DNA of 64,000 bases. Source: Phalacrocorax aristotelis. Lineage: Eukaryota; Chordata; Aves; Suliformes; Phalacrocoracidae. Position numbers and translations under genes: made by a program. The stretch covers positions 64,090,733-64,154,732 of the forward strand of contig NC_134276.1 of NCBI RefSeq assembly GCF_949628215.1, in the 5' to 3' direction. Positions 12,301 to 25,100 of the stretch are shown piece by piece; within the stretch, counting starts at the first letter, position 1; each line of letters starts with the position of its first letter. Below the pieces are notes generated by a model. The model made no database searches. It had not been told where the DNA came from and worked only from the letters and a program-made list of their open reading frames with translations.

Positions 12301-15300
12301 AGTGGTTCCCTGTAGCTTATGGGTCAGAAGAAAGATTTTTGACTGTTCGGTCGAAGTACGAGGACCTTTAGTGAGAGACGGGTCACGTTCATAATGTACT
12401 TTGGTAGGAACTAGCCAGCAATCCCTCAGTAACCAACAAAGCAGCATTATCTAGCTCTACATAGCCTGCTTGCAACTCATCACCCTCCCCACCCACTGCA
12501 GCATATGACACCAAAATTTCAATTTCTCTTTGTCTGCACAGCCATGTTGCTTTTCTTTTTTGGTTTGGGTTTTTTTTTTGGTGTTGTTTCTTTTTTTTTA
12601 TGTAGTTGCTGCTAGTGAGACTGCCAACACTTGAACCACAGAGAGCAGACTATCCTTTGACTCCCTAGACTAACACTCCAGGACGGCGATCCAAACTCAG
12701 AAAGGCTGAGCTTGGGATTTCAGCTCTCTAGATTTTGAAGTCAAAGAGGGACTGATTTTTTGCTTCCTTTAACCTCCACCCAGATAATGGTCTATTATGA
12801 CCAACCTGCTTCCAAAGGGGTAGATTTAAAAAAAAAAATCATCAGCACGGTGCATAGGGTTGAATCGTCAACTCCACCTTGGACAGTCAGTAGTAAGTTC
12901 AAATCGGTGGTGTGAGTTTGCCCACATCACATACTTGGAGTGAATCCATACCTGCTGGGCAGACAACTGAGTGATCCTTTAAAGAGGTTGATCAAATAAT
13001 TCACTTTCTCCTTCAAACCCTGGATCAGAGGAGCAGAGCTTCTTCCATGCAAAAAAAAACCAAGCACATCCCAAAGTGTGTCTTTTCTTTTTCTGATGGT
13101 AGGACCAGCTGCTGGTCACAGGGTACATCAGCATCCCCTGACATAGGAAGCAATGAACTAGGTCCAGGGTCCATGCAGGCAGTCCTGTCAGGAGCAAAAG
13201 GAGACCGGGCCAGAAACAAGACTGAAGAGAAGGCAGCAATATGAGTCCAAAATCTGTCAGGGAGACAGAGCCATACGAACCAAGGAGCCCATCCCATCCA
13301 GGCAGGCTGCCTACAGGATAGGTCTGAGGTCCCTCTGGGAGGTAGGACCAGAAATGGGAACACCTACAACCTAGTTCAGGAAGGGAATTAAGGCTGAGCT
13401 GAAATGGAGCTCCGGGACCCCAGGGAAGACAGGACAGGGACTGAAATGCCCATTAATACCCTCAGGGCCCTGACAGCCCACTGCCCAAAAGTCTTGTGCA
13501 GTTCTGCAAAAGAGAAGGCAACTACGCTGAGCTACACTCAGAAGCTCAGCTTATTTGAATGCATGCTGGTTTAAGATTAAGTGCTGTTTGCTGGTTTAAT
13601 TGACTGAGCCAGCATCAGTCTTTTTCATCATACATAAAAGCTGTGCTATTCTCCAGCTGCAAAGCTGTCTCTGAAAGACTGGTCCTGGCATGTATTGAAA
13701 AGGGTCCCGTTCTCTTCTGGACAAACAAGTCACTTCCTTCTGCAAATGTGTCATTTCATAGAGTTAGGCACAAAAATGAGACAGCTGCTTTGGAGCTCAG
13801 CAGAGGTGTTTGTAGTGAACACCTGTAAGGCAAGCAGGTATGGTGGATAAACCTGAAAGAAAAGAGCTAGAGAGCTAGGTGTTTTGCTGCTATCTTTTAG
13901 CTACAATCAGAAGACACAATATCTAGAAGGAAGAGTTTGCCCTACCTTATATCTGCTCTTAAGTTGGCATTCTTCATATAAGAGCTAAACGGTGAATTAG
14001 CATGTATGTAGCATGGACAGAAGACAAGGTCAAAACCAGGGTGTCCCAGTGTGACAGAAGGGGGCACCCACTGATAACAGATGTTAACTGGTGGAAATCT
14101 TGTAACTCTGGAGATTTATACTGCTTCATCTCTCCTGCTTTTTATCAGTCAGCATGTCATCAGCCAAATTACAAACTAAGAAACGACTTTTTCTCAAAAG
14201 CTGATAATCTTTTCATATTATGGATCATTAATTCACTTTTCTACTTTTGAAAAATGTTGTTCTGTTTCTGTTTTAAGAAAAACCTTAAGAAACAGCCTGC
14301 ATTTGTTTTCATATGCTATATATTACCTAAGACAAGTAAGACCCACATGTATAGTTAGCTAAATCACTTCACTGAATGGTAGGAGAAGGCCAAAATCCTT
14401 GACCCTCCCTACCAGGTCATCAAACCTCCAGGGCATGCACTTTACCTACTGGCAATACACCCAGCTTTTCTCTTTCTGCTAGGAGTCCTTTGCTCAAGAA
14501 GGGAGCGCCCATGGAAGAAGTGACCACAGACAAATGCAAGTGACTCGTCCCTGCTTTCCTTCCTGGATGCTCGTGTTACATCAACAATAAGCTCCCTGGG
14601 CTGGTTCAGAGGATTTTGCTTAATGCTCAGCAAACACGATGACAGGTTTTTACTTTTCCAAGGGCCAGGAAGAAGGGATAGTTTGAAAAGTAAAATTACT
14701 TCTGAGGAAGAATGATGAAATAGAGTCATTTGTTCCCTGAGTCATGAAATAGTAATACGTTTCCTGGCTCCTAGACAGGAGCAAGAAAATACAGCGGAAG
14801 TAAAGCTCTGCAAAGAGTAGAAATGCATTGATTTTGGAGTAAAACCCAACTGAGAAAATAGGCATGCCAGGAAAATGGTTGCTGCCAGCTGTCCAGGAAA
14901 TGACAACAGCATGAAAAAGCTTAATATAGGTAGAGATGAATAGGTGACAAAATGAGGAGAGAAATGCTGTCCTCATGAGGAGGTAAGTGGACTAATTGTT
15001 GCATTCTTTACCATCTTTCCTTGGTCTTTTATAGATTGTTACAGCAATACTACTATCAGCTTTGGATGTAAGCATCTATTATTCTCTACAGTTAGATTTA
15101 GGCACTAAAGAAAAATGGTCAATGAAAAAAGAGAGGAGAAAAGGATCTAATGAAGTATGAAGATAAAGATAGAATGAAAAGACAGGCAAAGGTTATCAAC
15201 TTAATAATGCAAACTAATTTCAACAATCTGAATCACTAACTTGTTGACATTTCTGAACATCTTTATGCAGTTATCTAATAAAACTAATTTCATGTGAACA

Positions 15301-18300
15301 GGGGTATATTATAACAGTTAAGGAGTAATCACCAGCCTCATTTGATTATTACTGTTCATGCTTTGCAAAGTCTTTGTAGTTTCAGAATATAATTGACAAA
15401 ACCTTATATTACTATATATTCAAAATTGAAAGCAATCATCCTCATGCTTTTACATCAAACATATAATTAATTATTCAGGCACTCCTATGTTCTTTCAGAT
15501 ACCCTGAAGTCCTCTAGGGAAACATTTCTAGAAAAAGCCAATAGGTCAAGTAAAATTTTATTATGGTATTTACGTAACTATCCCAGAGAATATCCTTTTC
15601 TGTTACAATGGAAAATCTGACATTTCTTATCAGGCTCCCTGAAAAATACACAGCAAGTAAGCTGAGATCATCTACTTTACATGGACTTGGGTCTGAAGGA
15701 AGCAACTATTAACAAATATAGCAAATGAAACCTCATTGTCCCAAATCTAATTATGTAGTCACCTAATTAACATTGCTTGCCTAATTAATTAATATTAGTA
15801 TATACCCATTTTCCCTTTTTTCATTCTGTAGAAGCTAGTATGTGCATTTGGATATGTTGTTAATTACATTAATCATTTATTCAAGTCTTTAACAGGGATA
15901 CTTAACTTACCAACATTACTAACCAACCTAAAAGCAGTTTTTAAAAAGAAGATCTCTGAATTTCAGAGCAATTTAATCTTGTATATTTTTCAGATGTGAT
16001 CTGCGTAATGGGTTAATTCAGGGAAAGGTCAGGGTCAGAATAAATCTGAACCAGATCTTTGTCATAACCTGGGTTCCAAGTTAAATTTACAAAATAACGC
16101 CTGGCGTGACCCAGCCTGCTGCAGCAGCTGTTGATAGTGGATCCCCACCCTAATTGCCGTTGAGGGTGGGCAGAACTGTTTTCACCACTGCTAATACAAT
16201 GCCGGATTAAAGCTACTGACCCTGGATTGAACACATTTCAAACTGGCTTTCTCGGTAAAATAGGGAAGAGCTTTCTATGCCTGTACTGTGGATCAATGTC
16301 TGAGGCTGTAATGGATAGAGTTGGTTTTCTGTCTGTAAAGTTTGCAGCCGGTTTGGGTGCTTTCTTACAAAAGCAGTGTGCAGATCTCCACCTCACTCAG
16401 TTTTTGGGGACTTCATAGGCTCTAGCATATTATACGCATGCATTTTTTAATTCACTGTCACATTTATAGTATAATATTTAATCTTAATGTTCTAATTGGG
16501 AAGGGGCTGAGTGAACAGCCAGTTGTGAAGAGAATTGTAAGAAGCAATTTCACTGAGACTCAAACTTGATTAATTTGAGCCTTTCTACTTATATCCTACT
16601 CATCTACTCTTGTTCTTAGCTAAACAGCTTTGCTTCATGAGGGCCAGGTTATTTGTAGTGCTGAGTGATAATGAACTTTCTCTCCTGCCATCTCAGTCAG
16701 AGCTTTCTTGCTCATCATCTGCTTTCCAAAAGGACTCCTTCAGGTCAGCACACATGAGGGTTTGGGTCTTCCGCATTTCAGCAGTAGAGCTGCTAGCACA
16801 CAACCACCAGAGCCATCCTCATACTGGAAGACAATTCTTAGCTGAACTCTAGCTCTGCTGCTCTGCTCCACACCTTGTTAACCTGGATGATGTATGCAAT
16901 AATGGATTTTCTTTGCGTCTACCAACTGAACGTCTGGTTACTTTACTTTACTTTTTCTTTTTCCAGCCAGAGCATACCAAAACCACTTCCTGGAATCACC
17001 TGCATAAGAAAGGGGCTGGACAGAGGATTTAGGGACACACTAGTTTTCTTCTCCATCTTCCACCGAACCCACATACAATGCAATGAAAGGGTGGACAATA
17101 CATGCAATAACTGAAGCAGTTTAGAAAGGATCCGGCATTGTCACTTGCTAAAAGATCAGCTTGATATTTTTTAGTATTCAGTGTGGTTTAGTGCTGTTCA
17201 GATGTTGGAGTGCATGCTAGACTCACACCTGCCTCATTCTGTTAGATTTCAGCTTTTCTGCCTTTTAGTATGAAAAATCAGACAGGACATATTGCTGCTT
17301 CTATCACCTTTTTGCTGATAAGCTCCTCTTTAGCATCCTACAGTAGGTTTTACTTCACCTTATTTTACAGCATGAGCCTGAGAGACAAGTTATCAGTCTT
17401 TCCAAGCGATACAGCTCCCTTAATGTGCTTGCCCAGCCACTCCCAGAGGTAAGACCAATATCTCTATATTGAAAAGAATGGTTGTGGTGCTCATGTAAGA
17501 AAAAAGTAATGGCTGTGGCTTTTGTGCGCAGTGAAAGCAGATGTACTGCAGAGAGGCATTGCACTGGCTTCCCTTGACAACATTGCCAATATCTTTCAAA
17601 TCATGTAACAAACCCTGTTCTGGCCCCAGCTTCTTCAGCATGAGCGAAGAACTACTTATGCATTGTATTTAACATGTGTTCCAATGTAAAGTACAGTGTA
17701 AGTCTTGATGACAAGACCTTACAGAGCTTCTCTCCTCTCCCTCCAGGCAGGAGGTGGCTGCATTGGCTGTTACTGCACAGTCTCATACTGACTGCTTTTC
17801 TGTAGCCCAGTGTTACTGTCAAGTGAAATAACTTCAAAGGTGTAGAAAGTACCCCCATCTCTTCCCTTCTAGTCTGGGAGCATGGTGAAGCTATAGAAAA
17901 TGAGGATTTCAAAGGTAGCAAATGAGCAGCCTGCTGGATGAGTGATTTACATTTTAGGCTACTATAAAAAAGTAGCAACCATAGGCTTTCCGGCACTGAT
18001 GCCTTAAAAAAGCAAGAGGTGATTTCTGCTCTGTTTTCAGAGTGATTTAAAGGGTGGAGCCAAAGAGAAAAGAGTCATCTCCCTGCAACTTTGAGTAGGC
18101 GTCAAAACTCTGGATGGCATCAAGAAGTGAGCATTTCCCACTGCCAAACTGCCTCTGTTCTCTGCAGGTGCCCTGTGCAGGACTCCAGATTGCCCTCCAG
18201 GATCTGAGCTTCTGTAAATTACATAGTGTAAGTCACAGCACAGCAGTACCTACTGGTCTCTTTGGGCATAGCTTTATAAGCTGTATTCTCTACTGCCTCA

Positions 18301-19009
18301 ATACCCTCCCCAGCACAGTTGTGGTCCATGTAACCCCTGCATTATTTGGTTGCATTTATATTTTTTTCCTCTATTAGAGTAGTAGTCTCTGGAACTGATA
18401 AAGATAATACTTGCTTCTAGATCTAGTCTTATCTAACCCAATATAAATGGGATGTTTTCACCTTTGATTTAGACACAGAAACCTTCATTAACACAGTATA
18501 AGCATGTTGCTGAAAGATTTACAGACTTACAGTGCATGTACAGTAGAGGTGATACGGCTTGCACACAATGCGCGCTCCTTCTCTTAGGTAACGATAGCAG
18601 CACTGCGTACCTATAATTTCTTTTGGCTTCAAAATCTGGAGACACTAAAGGGTCAAAGAAAGATAACTGATGAATAAGCAAATGATTATCAGAAGGCCTC
18701 TGCTTTCTTTAGTGGAGCTCATGTCTCTCTCTGAACAAAAGTGTCTGACAGCTCAAAAATAGGAAAAAAAAAAAAAAGGCAAAGTTACCCACCAAAATAT
18801 ACATATATGCTTTTCATAAGGCAGAGCACAAATCTACCACTACCTTTGAGGGCATTGATGCATTGCTACTTTTAGCAAGATCAATAGGTAGAAAACCTTA
18901 TCTGTAGCACTAAGGAGCATTCTCAGGCTATATCTGCACAGATGCGTTTTGTGATATCTGGCATAGATTTGTAATTTTTTGTGTTTTTAAGTCAAAGACT
19001 GAGTATCCT
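9386..19009. other. Intergenic, no gene recognised
   Basis: AT-rich overall, with T-rich runs at about 12,551-12,600. A less AT-rich patch at about 12,980-13,480 carries short overlapping frames on both strands that match nothing I know. I did not identify a repeat family for that patch. Confidence 0.65.
12099..12124. repeat. AT-rich perfect inverted repeat
   Basis: An 11-bp perfect stem (ATACCTATATA with TATATAGGTAT) surrounds a 4-nt T loop. A related TATATACCT copy lies about 20 bp further on. It could extrude as a cruciform. No associated gene is seen. Confidence 0.7.
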
Positions 19010-19110
19010 AAAATCATAGAAATGTTGACTGGAAGGGAGTTCTGGCAGTCCTGCAGTTCAGCCTCCCATTTGAAGCAGGATTATCCTGAGCACTATACCA
19101 GGTCAGTTGT
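19010..19110 (-). mobile_element. Short CR1 LINE 3'-end fragment
   Basis: The plus strand reads AAATCATAGAA followed by GACTGGAAGGGAGTTCTGG and a stretch matching the reverse complement of the CR1 3' UTR, ending near AGGTCAG. Only about 100 bp remain. Divergence is high, which suggests an old insertion. Confidence 0.7.
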
Positions 19111-22100
19111 AATGACTAAGAATTTCCATTATAAACACCAGAAAAGAAGCTTTAAGAATCAAGCCATTTCATATCAGTAAAATACATTTGCTTTTATAAA
19201 AAGGAAGTGTATTGCATAAAATCACTGCTTATTTCATTTGTGCTAATAAGTTTTGAAAAGTTTTAATAAGACATTTTCCAGAATTTTCACCAGCTTATTG
19301 TGTTGTCAAACATCTTAAAAAATGAAAATTCAACCAAAAATGCAAACATTTGTCATGTTTTTTATTTTAAAAATTCATATTTTTTTATCCACTTTCTTCT
19401 TAAGGTTTGTCAGTTGTCTTTAATGGTGCACTCACTGTTTTATTTCAAGCATCATTTAATCCCCAAATATGTGTTTCCCTAAACTGACTAATTAAAAAAA
19501 GCTGCAGAAATCAGTGTCATAACTGACATAATAATCACTCCAAAGCCTAGCTGACTTTTTCATAATGTCACATAATTGTGCCAAAGTTCCCTTAGTGAAA
19601 TATGCATTACAAGAGAGAAAGCAGAGAAGCTGTTTTTCTTTTGATAAGGTGGAGTAGAAATTATGCAATCTAAAAATAAAAAAAGCTGATGCTTTTGTTT
19701 TCAGTACAAAGTAACAACAGCAAAATGAGAAGATTCCCACCCGAAAGGTGATAGAGGACTCTCCACTGATGAAGGGGCACATAGTATTTCATTGCACATG
19801 AAGCCACTTTATCATTACATAAAAATATTTCTTTCTCCATTGCTCAGCCTGTATTCCTTACCTTGATTTGACTTCCCATAATTTTAATAGCATTTCATAT
19901 CTTCAAAGCACTGTACATGCATTAACTAATTTAACTTATTAAAATTTGACACTGCTGTCTAATGATAAACTCTCAAATGTAGCAGATTTGACAATTTCCT
20001 GCTAAGTATGCCTTGATAAGCCTCATCAAGTGTATAGTTGTAAACTGTCTTTTGATGTCATTAGATCTGTAACTCTTCCCTGGTTATATGCTGTCAGGTA
20101 ATAAGGAGTTACAATTATTACTGAACTTCTAGACCAGAGGGGGAGGAAGGGAGGCAGGATTTCCTTTTTCTTGGGGGAATTTTGCTACCCTGAGCAGGCA
20201 TTGCTTCATATCAACATTGTAAAGTCTCCATGATAACTCTGCCACCAAAATGTACGCACTGCTGATAGACCACTTTGGTACTGTATTTCAAGTATTGCAT
20301 CATAAGCTTATTCTTCTAACGTGAATGCACAAATGAAGGAGACACCTGGCACGCATTTACTCATTAGGTCAAGATATCAACGTCCTCAGCAGCAGCAACC
20401 AGCAATGCTCTGCACTGAGTGCAGATGTTGGCTCAGGTTGGCTCCGCATGACCTTCGCATTTATATCACAGCTGGGGCCACTCCTAAATTGTTCCACTTT
20501 TCAGAGGCAGATCTGAATGTTGTCAGTCCATGGGCAAAAAAAGCCTGGTGAGTGACTGCAAGGAGGGGTTGTCAGGACCCTATGTCCTGATGGCACAAGG
20601 ACACGGGTCAGTCTGGATGTGGCCTAAATTGATCCTGGAACACAAGGTAGCAGCCAAATATTGCAGAAGACAGAGATAACCTGTTTGCCAAAGGTGGTTG
20701 TTGGGGAGAGTACACCACAGGTCTTAATTCTTTTGATCTTCACCACTTCTAAGAAGACAACTTAGATAAGCCTCTGTTGAAGAGCTGAACGGGCTGAAGA
20801 GAGGTGTGCAGGAATGACCACAGGGAAAGACTTCAAGGGTTCAGAAAGAGCGTTTCAAATCTTGAAATTTCCTGTTCCAGAGTGCATTAGGTGGCTCATT
20901 AGATGTACAGGTCTCTTCAGTAGCATCAAGGCAGCTCCACCTTGCTTTCTAACATACCCAGCTGCAAATATTTAAAGGGTAAATCCCCCTTCTGAGCATT
21001 AACGCCCATTAAGTATTGATAATATGACCTGCACAGTAGATACCTGACAGAGTGCTAGGCTAAGTAACCAGTGGCAGTAAACAATAATGTACATAATAAC
21101 AGTGAATCATCAGAAAGAAAACAGAGCGCTAGTTAGCTCTGGAGATGAATTAGGGCAATTTACTTTGTGCATTAAATGAATTTCCCTGCAGTACTTCAGA
21201 CTGCCTGGTTTTCATACCTTCCGATGCATCTGCTCCTCCTGAGGGTTGCTGTAGTCACTCTGCTGAGCTCCTGTTATATAAACAGAGAAGTCATCTCTTT
21301 TACCCTGCCCTTCCCAGCTTGTCTCAGCATATGCTGCTAGCTTTCACAGTTGACAGACACTCTGACAACTGGCAGTCTGTCTGTCAAGAAGATCCTAAAA
21401 GATGAAAGCATTGAGTAGAAAGTTCAGTTCAGGATCATCTCCGTGGCTTTAGGAATATGTTTGCAACATAGATACTGTAGCAGAGTGCTGATAAAATCAT
21501 ATCCCTTGCCTTCCTGTGAATGCAGGATCCACTTTAAATTGGCAATATTTGCTTTATGCAATGTTTAATCACCAGAAAATTATGTATTTTAAAAACAGCC
21601 TTTCTTTTTCTTTCTCTGGGCCAAGTACAGTCCTAACAAAAGACAAATAACCACCTCTCACTGCACTGCGAGGAGTGGGTGCTTTGCCTCAAGGTGACCC
21701 TCCTAGATTTACCTCTCTGTCCCTTGCTCTCTCCCCCCCTTCCTGGCCACTTCGCCAGGCTGCTGTCACCTTCTTCTTGCTTCTTCTCACCTTTCAGAAC
21801 ATTGTCTACTTTCCTTCTGCTTGGCTTATGTCAGGTGAGGAGCTGATCCAACGCCGTCACACCAGGCAACTGGCACCAGGCCGAGCAATATTGTCCCTTT
21901 GCTGCTGGCAGCCGAGAGCACGAGGAGAGGAGGCGGTGACCTGCCTTGCAGCACTGACAGCAGGGGAGGGATGCCAGCGGCAGGGCTGGGACGGTGCCAG
22001 GAGCCTTGCTGGGATGGCTCTGGCTCTGCATTGCGAGACCTCTGCAGGAACAGGGCAACTTCACTGATATCCCTGACAAGCACTTATATTTTATTCTCTC

Positions 22101-25100
22101 AAGCGTAGTCCTTGACGGAGTTTAGGAGCCGACAGAATAAAGTAGCTTTGTTCTGCTGTCACTGTTTCTAATTACCAGCTCTAATAAGGCTTCATCCTGA
22201 TTCCTTTTCCCTGACTTTTAAAATGGTGTTATGGCCTCCAGGGTGAATGGACTATTCTTTCCGATAAGCCAGCAGCAAAAGCAAATCTATGGTGCCTGTT
22301 CGAATGTGAAGCAAACTGACTTACAGTAAAATAGAAGTGCAGAATGTTATGCAGAATATTCATCCCAGAAAAATTAAGACTTAATACAAATAGATGATGG
22401 GAATGCTACCCAGTCCTCTCCCTCATAAGTGGTTTATTTAAGCCAATTCATTTTAGGCATACAACAAATTTTGATCACAAAGAAACAGCTTTGTATATTG
22501 TATACTACCCTCTTCTTTCTGAATGAGAATAGCTCTGCTTAAATAGACCATTTGTCTTTGATAGCAATCTGAAGGGGTTTTGATGCAGTCACTGTGTAAG
22601 GCTGCAAACTGACAACGCTACGCAACTCATCCACAAGCTGTAGTGCACTTGTCTTCAGACGAGTCTCTATTTTTCCCCCTTGTTTAGACTCTGTGCTGTC
22701 AGATTTAGGGATTTTTTTCAAAGTGGGTTTTCTTCTTTCTTTCTTTCTCAGTGAGTTGATTCACCGAGTCACACAGTTCACCTCAGTGCTTTATACGATA
22801 AATCTGAAAGATAATTTAAATTGGCACAGACCCTATAAGATACGCCAATCAATTCTAAATGCCATCTGTCACAGCACTCTCAAAGTAGAGGAGAGAAGAA
22901 AGCACCCACTGGTTCAGTTCCCCCACACTACCCAGCAGGTGCCTGACTGCCCGTCAGCAACCCTGCGTCTTTCTGCTTTCTGAAGCTTAATAGGACAACC
23001 AGTTGTCCTGTTTAATCTTGGAGTCTACAGCGGACCTTGTAAAAATTACACCCAAAGCTAAGGTTTAACCTTCCCTTCTCAAAGGAAGACTCAGAGCAGT
23101 AAAAACCCTCTCAGTTCTCCTTACCAAATTCAGAGGGTAATTCTTCCCTTATCCCTCTTTTCCTTACAATTAAGCACAGACATATAACTGTCTTACGGTT
23201 TGTATGTACATGGCTCCTTTCCAACACGTGAGTGTCTAAACTTCTTGCTTCCCTTTAAGAGTGAGGTCTGCTGCCCCAGAGCATCATTTACCTTTCTGCT
23301 TCTATCTTTTTAACCCACAAGTGCTCAAAAAAAAGTGGGTTTTGGTTTTCTTCATATTTATTTTGGGTTTGCTGGGGCAGGTAGTAGGGGTGTCTTCTGG
23401 ATGCTTTTTTTTTTTTGATAGGGGAAAGTGGTGCATATATATAACAATGGGTTAAATATTGAGGTGGTTTTCTCTATCTCCATTCCCTCGTCTGTACAGG
23501 TGCTAGCTGTAACGTGGATACTTGTGCCACCAGCAGTACCAAACACACCAAGAGCAGACTGGCTGGCAGAGATGGGCCATGACACACCCCATCCTCCCTG
23601 TCCGTAAACCAGATTGCTTTTAGTGGGCTACACGGCAAAAGCATTTCTTCTTGTTTTTTGCCATCTGCTCTTATCCGCAGCCACAGGAAGGCGAACGCTG
23701 CAGCCAGAGTTCTTAGGAAAGAGGGGTTTTCCTTAGGTTTTCCAAATCCTTCCCCCAGGGTGCCTCTGGTCTCTAAGTGGACCTTACCAGCAAGGCTTTT
23801 TTTCCCTGACTATTATTAAGGGACAAACACCATATGAAACTCCTCGCTGTTTCATCCTCAACGTTCCTCAGCCAGCTGTCTTTATTCAGTCTTTTCAAAT
23901 GATCTATAACTTTATTCCCTTCATTCCCTCATGAAATTAGCAACTTCAAAATCCTTCCCATCTTCTCTGAAGCTTTGATGAGTGCTAACAATAAAAGCAA
24001 GCAGTCAGGTTGCTGGGATTTTAGCAATGGCTAAGAGCTCCGAAATGGCCTTTCTTTGCCTGAGAAGGTTGCTCAGGGTGGGTGAATTGCTGGATATCTG
24101 TTTTTTAGCAAGACCTTTAATCTGTGTACTGGAAGATTATGTCCTCTGCCTCTGAAAGCAACCATGGTGAATAGAAACTATCTACTTCCAAAAGCATTAT
24201 TTATTTACTAGGAAACAACAAAATTATCACCTCAGTGTCTTCAGCTGAAGTCACAGAAGAGAAAGAACTAGTTCTTGTCCTAAAATATTATACAAACAAA
24301 TAAGACAGAGGAATGGATGAAGAAAGTGATATTAGATCTGTTAGAACCTGACTGCCCCTTCTTTTGAGTTTTTATGGATATTTTGTGCTTGTTCTCAACT
24401 AGATACGGTTTTAAAATATAAATGTAAAAGACACACTGGAAATCGGGACAGCTACAGGTCATTAAAAAACATATGTTGAGATTCACTGATGCCATGAAGC
24501 ACCCACTTATTGGATGATGTACAAGATATAACTTAATTTTATACTTGATATGCAGAATGTATGCTACGAGTGGGCAGGTGGACAACAGCCTATTTCTGAA
24601 TAATAGCTATTTTTTCCCTAATCAAATATCTGTCTTCACTAGAGAAGTAAAACATACAAACTTTTAAAAATTATTTGTACAATTTAATTAGACAATCATA
24701 AAATATCATATTTTAATTATATTATATTAGATATATACGTTTTTCTGCCTTGTAAACCTGTAGTTTCGTTTAAAATCTTACAGGCATTTTCCCACTTTTT
24801 AATAAATTCTGTGGGTTTCAAAAGAGTTACATCAGAACTTACACAGACCCTTATTGCTGTCATCTCTTCTGGAGGACTCTTTGACAAAAATGTCTAATGA
24901 TTATACAAATAATCAGAAGTACAGTTTGTAATTCTGCATGGAGATGAGCTTCATTACAGTTTGTCCTCACTCCATATACTAAATAAATTAACCTCAACTT
25001 CTTTTCTTGTCAGGATAAATCTCAGATGAAAAGATTAAATACAAGTTGCTTGTTCTTGCCCTTTTGATTTCATTTTCCTTACAGAATCACAAAATTACAA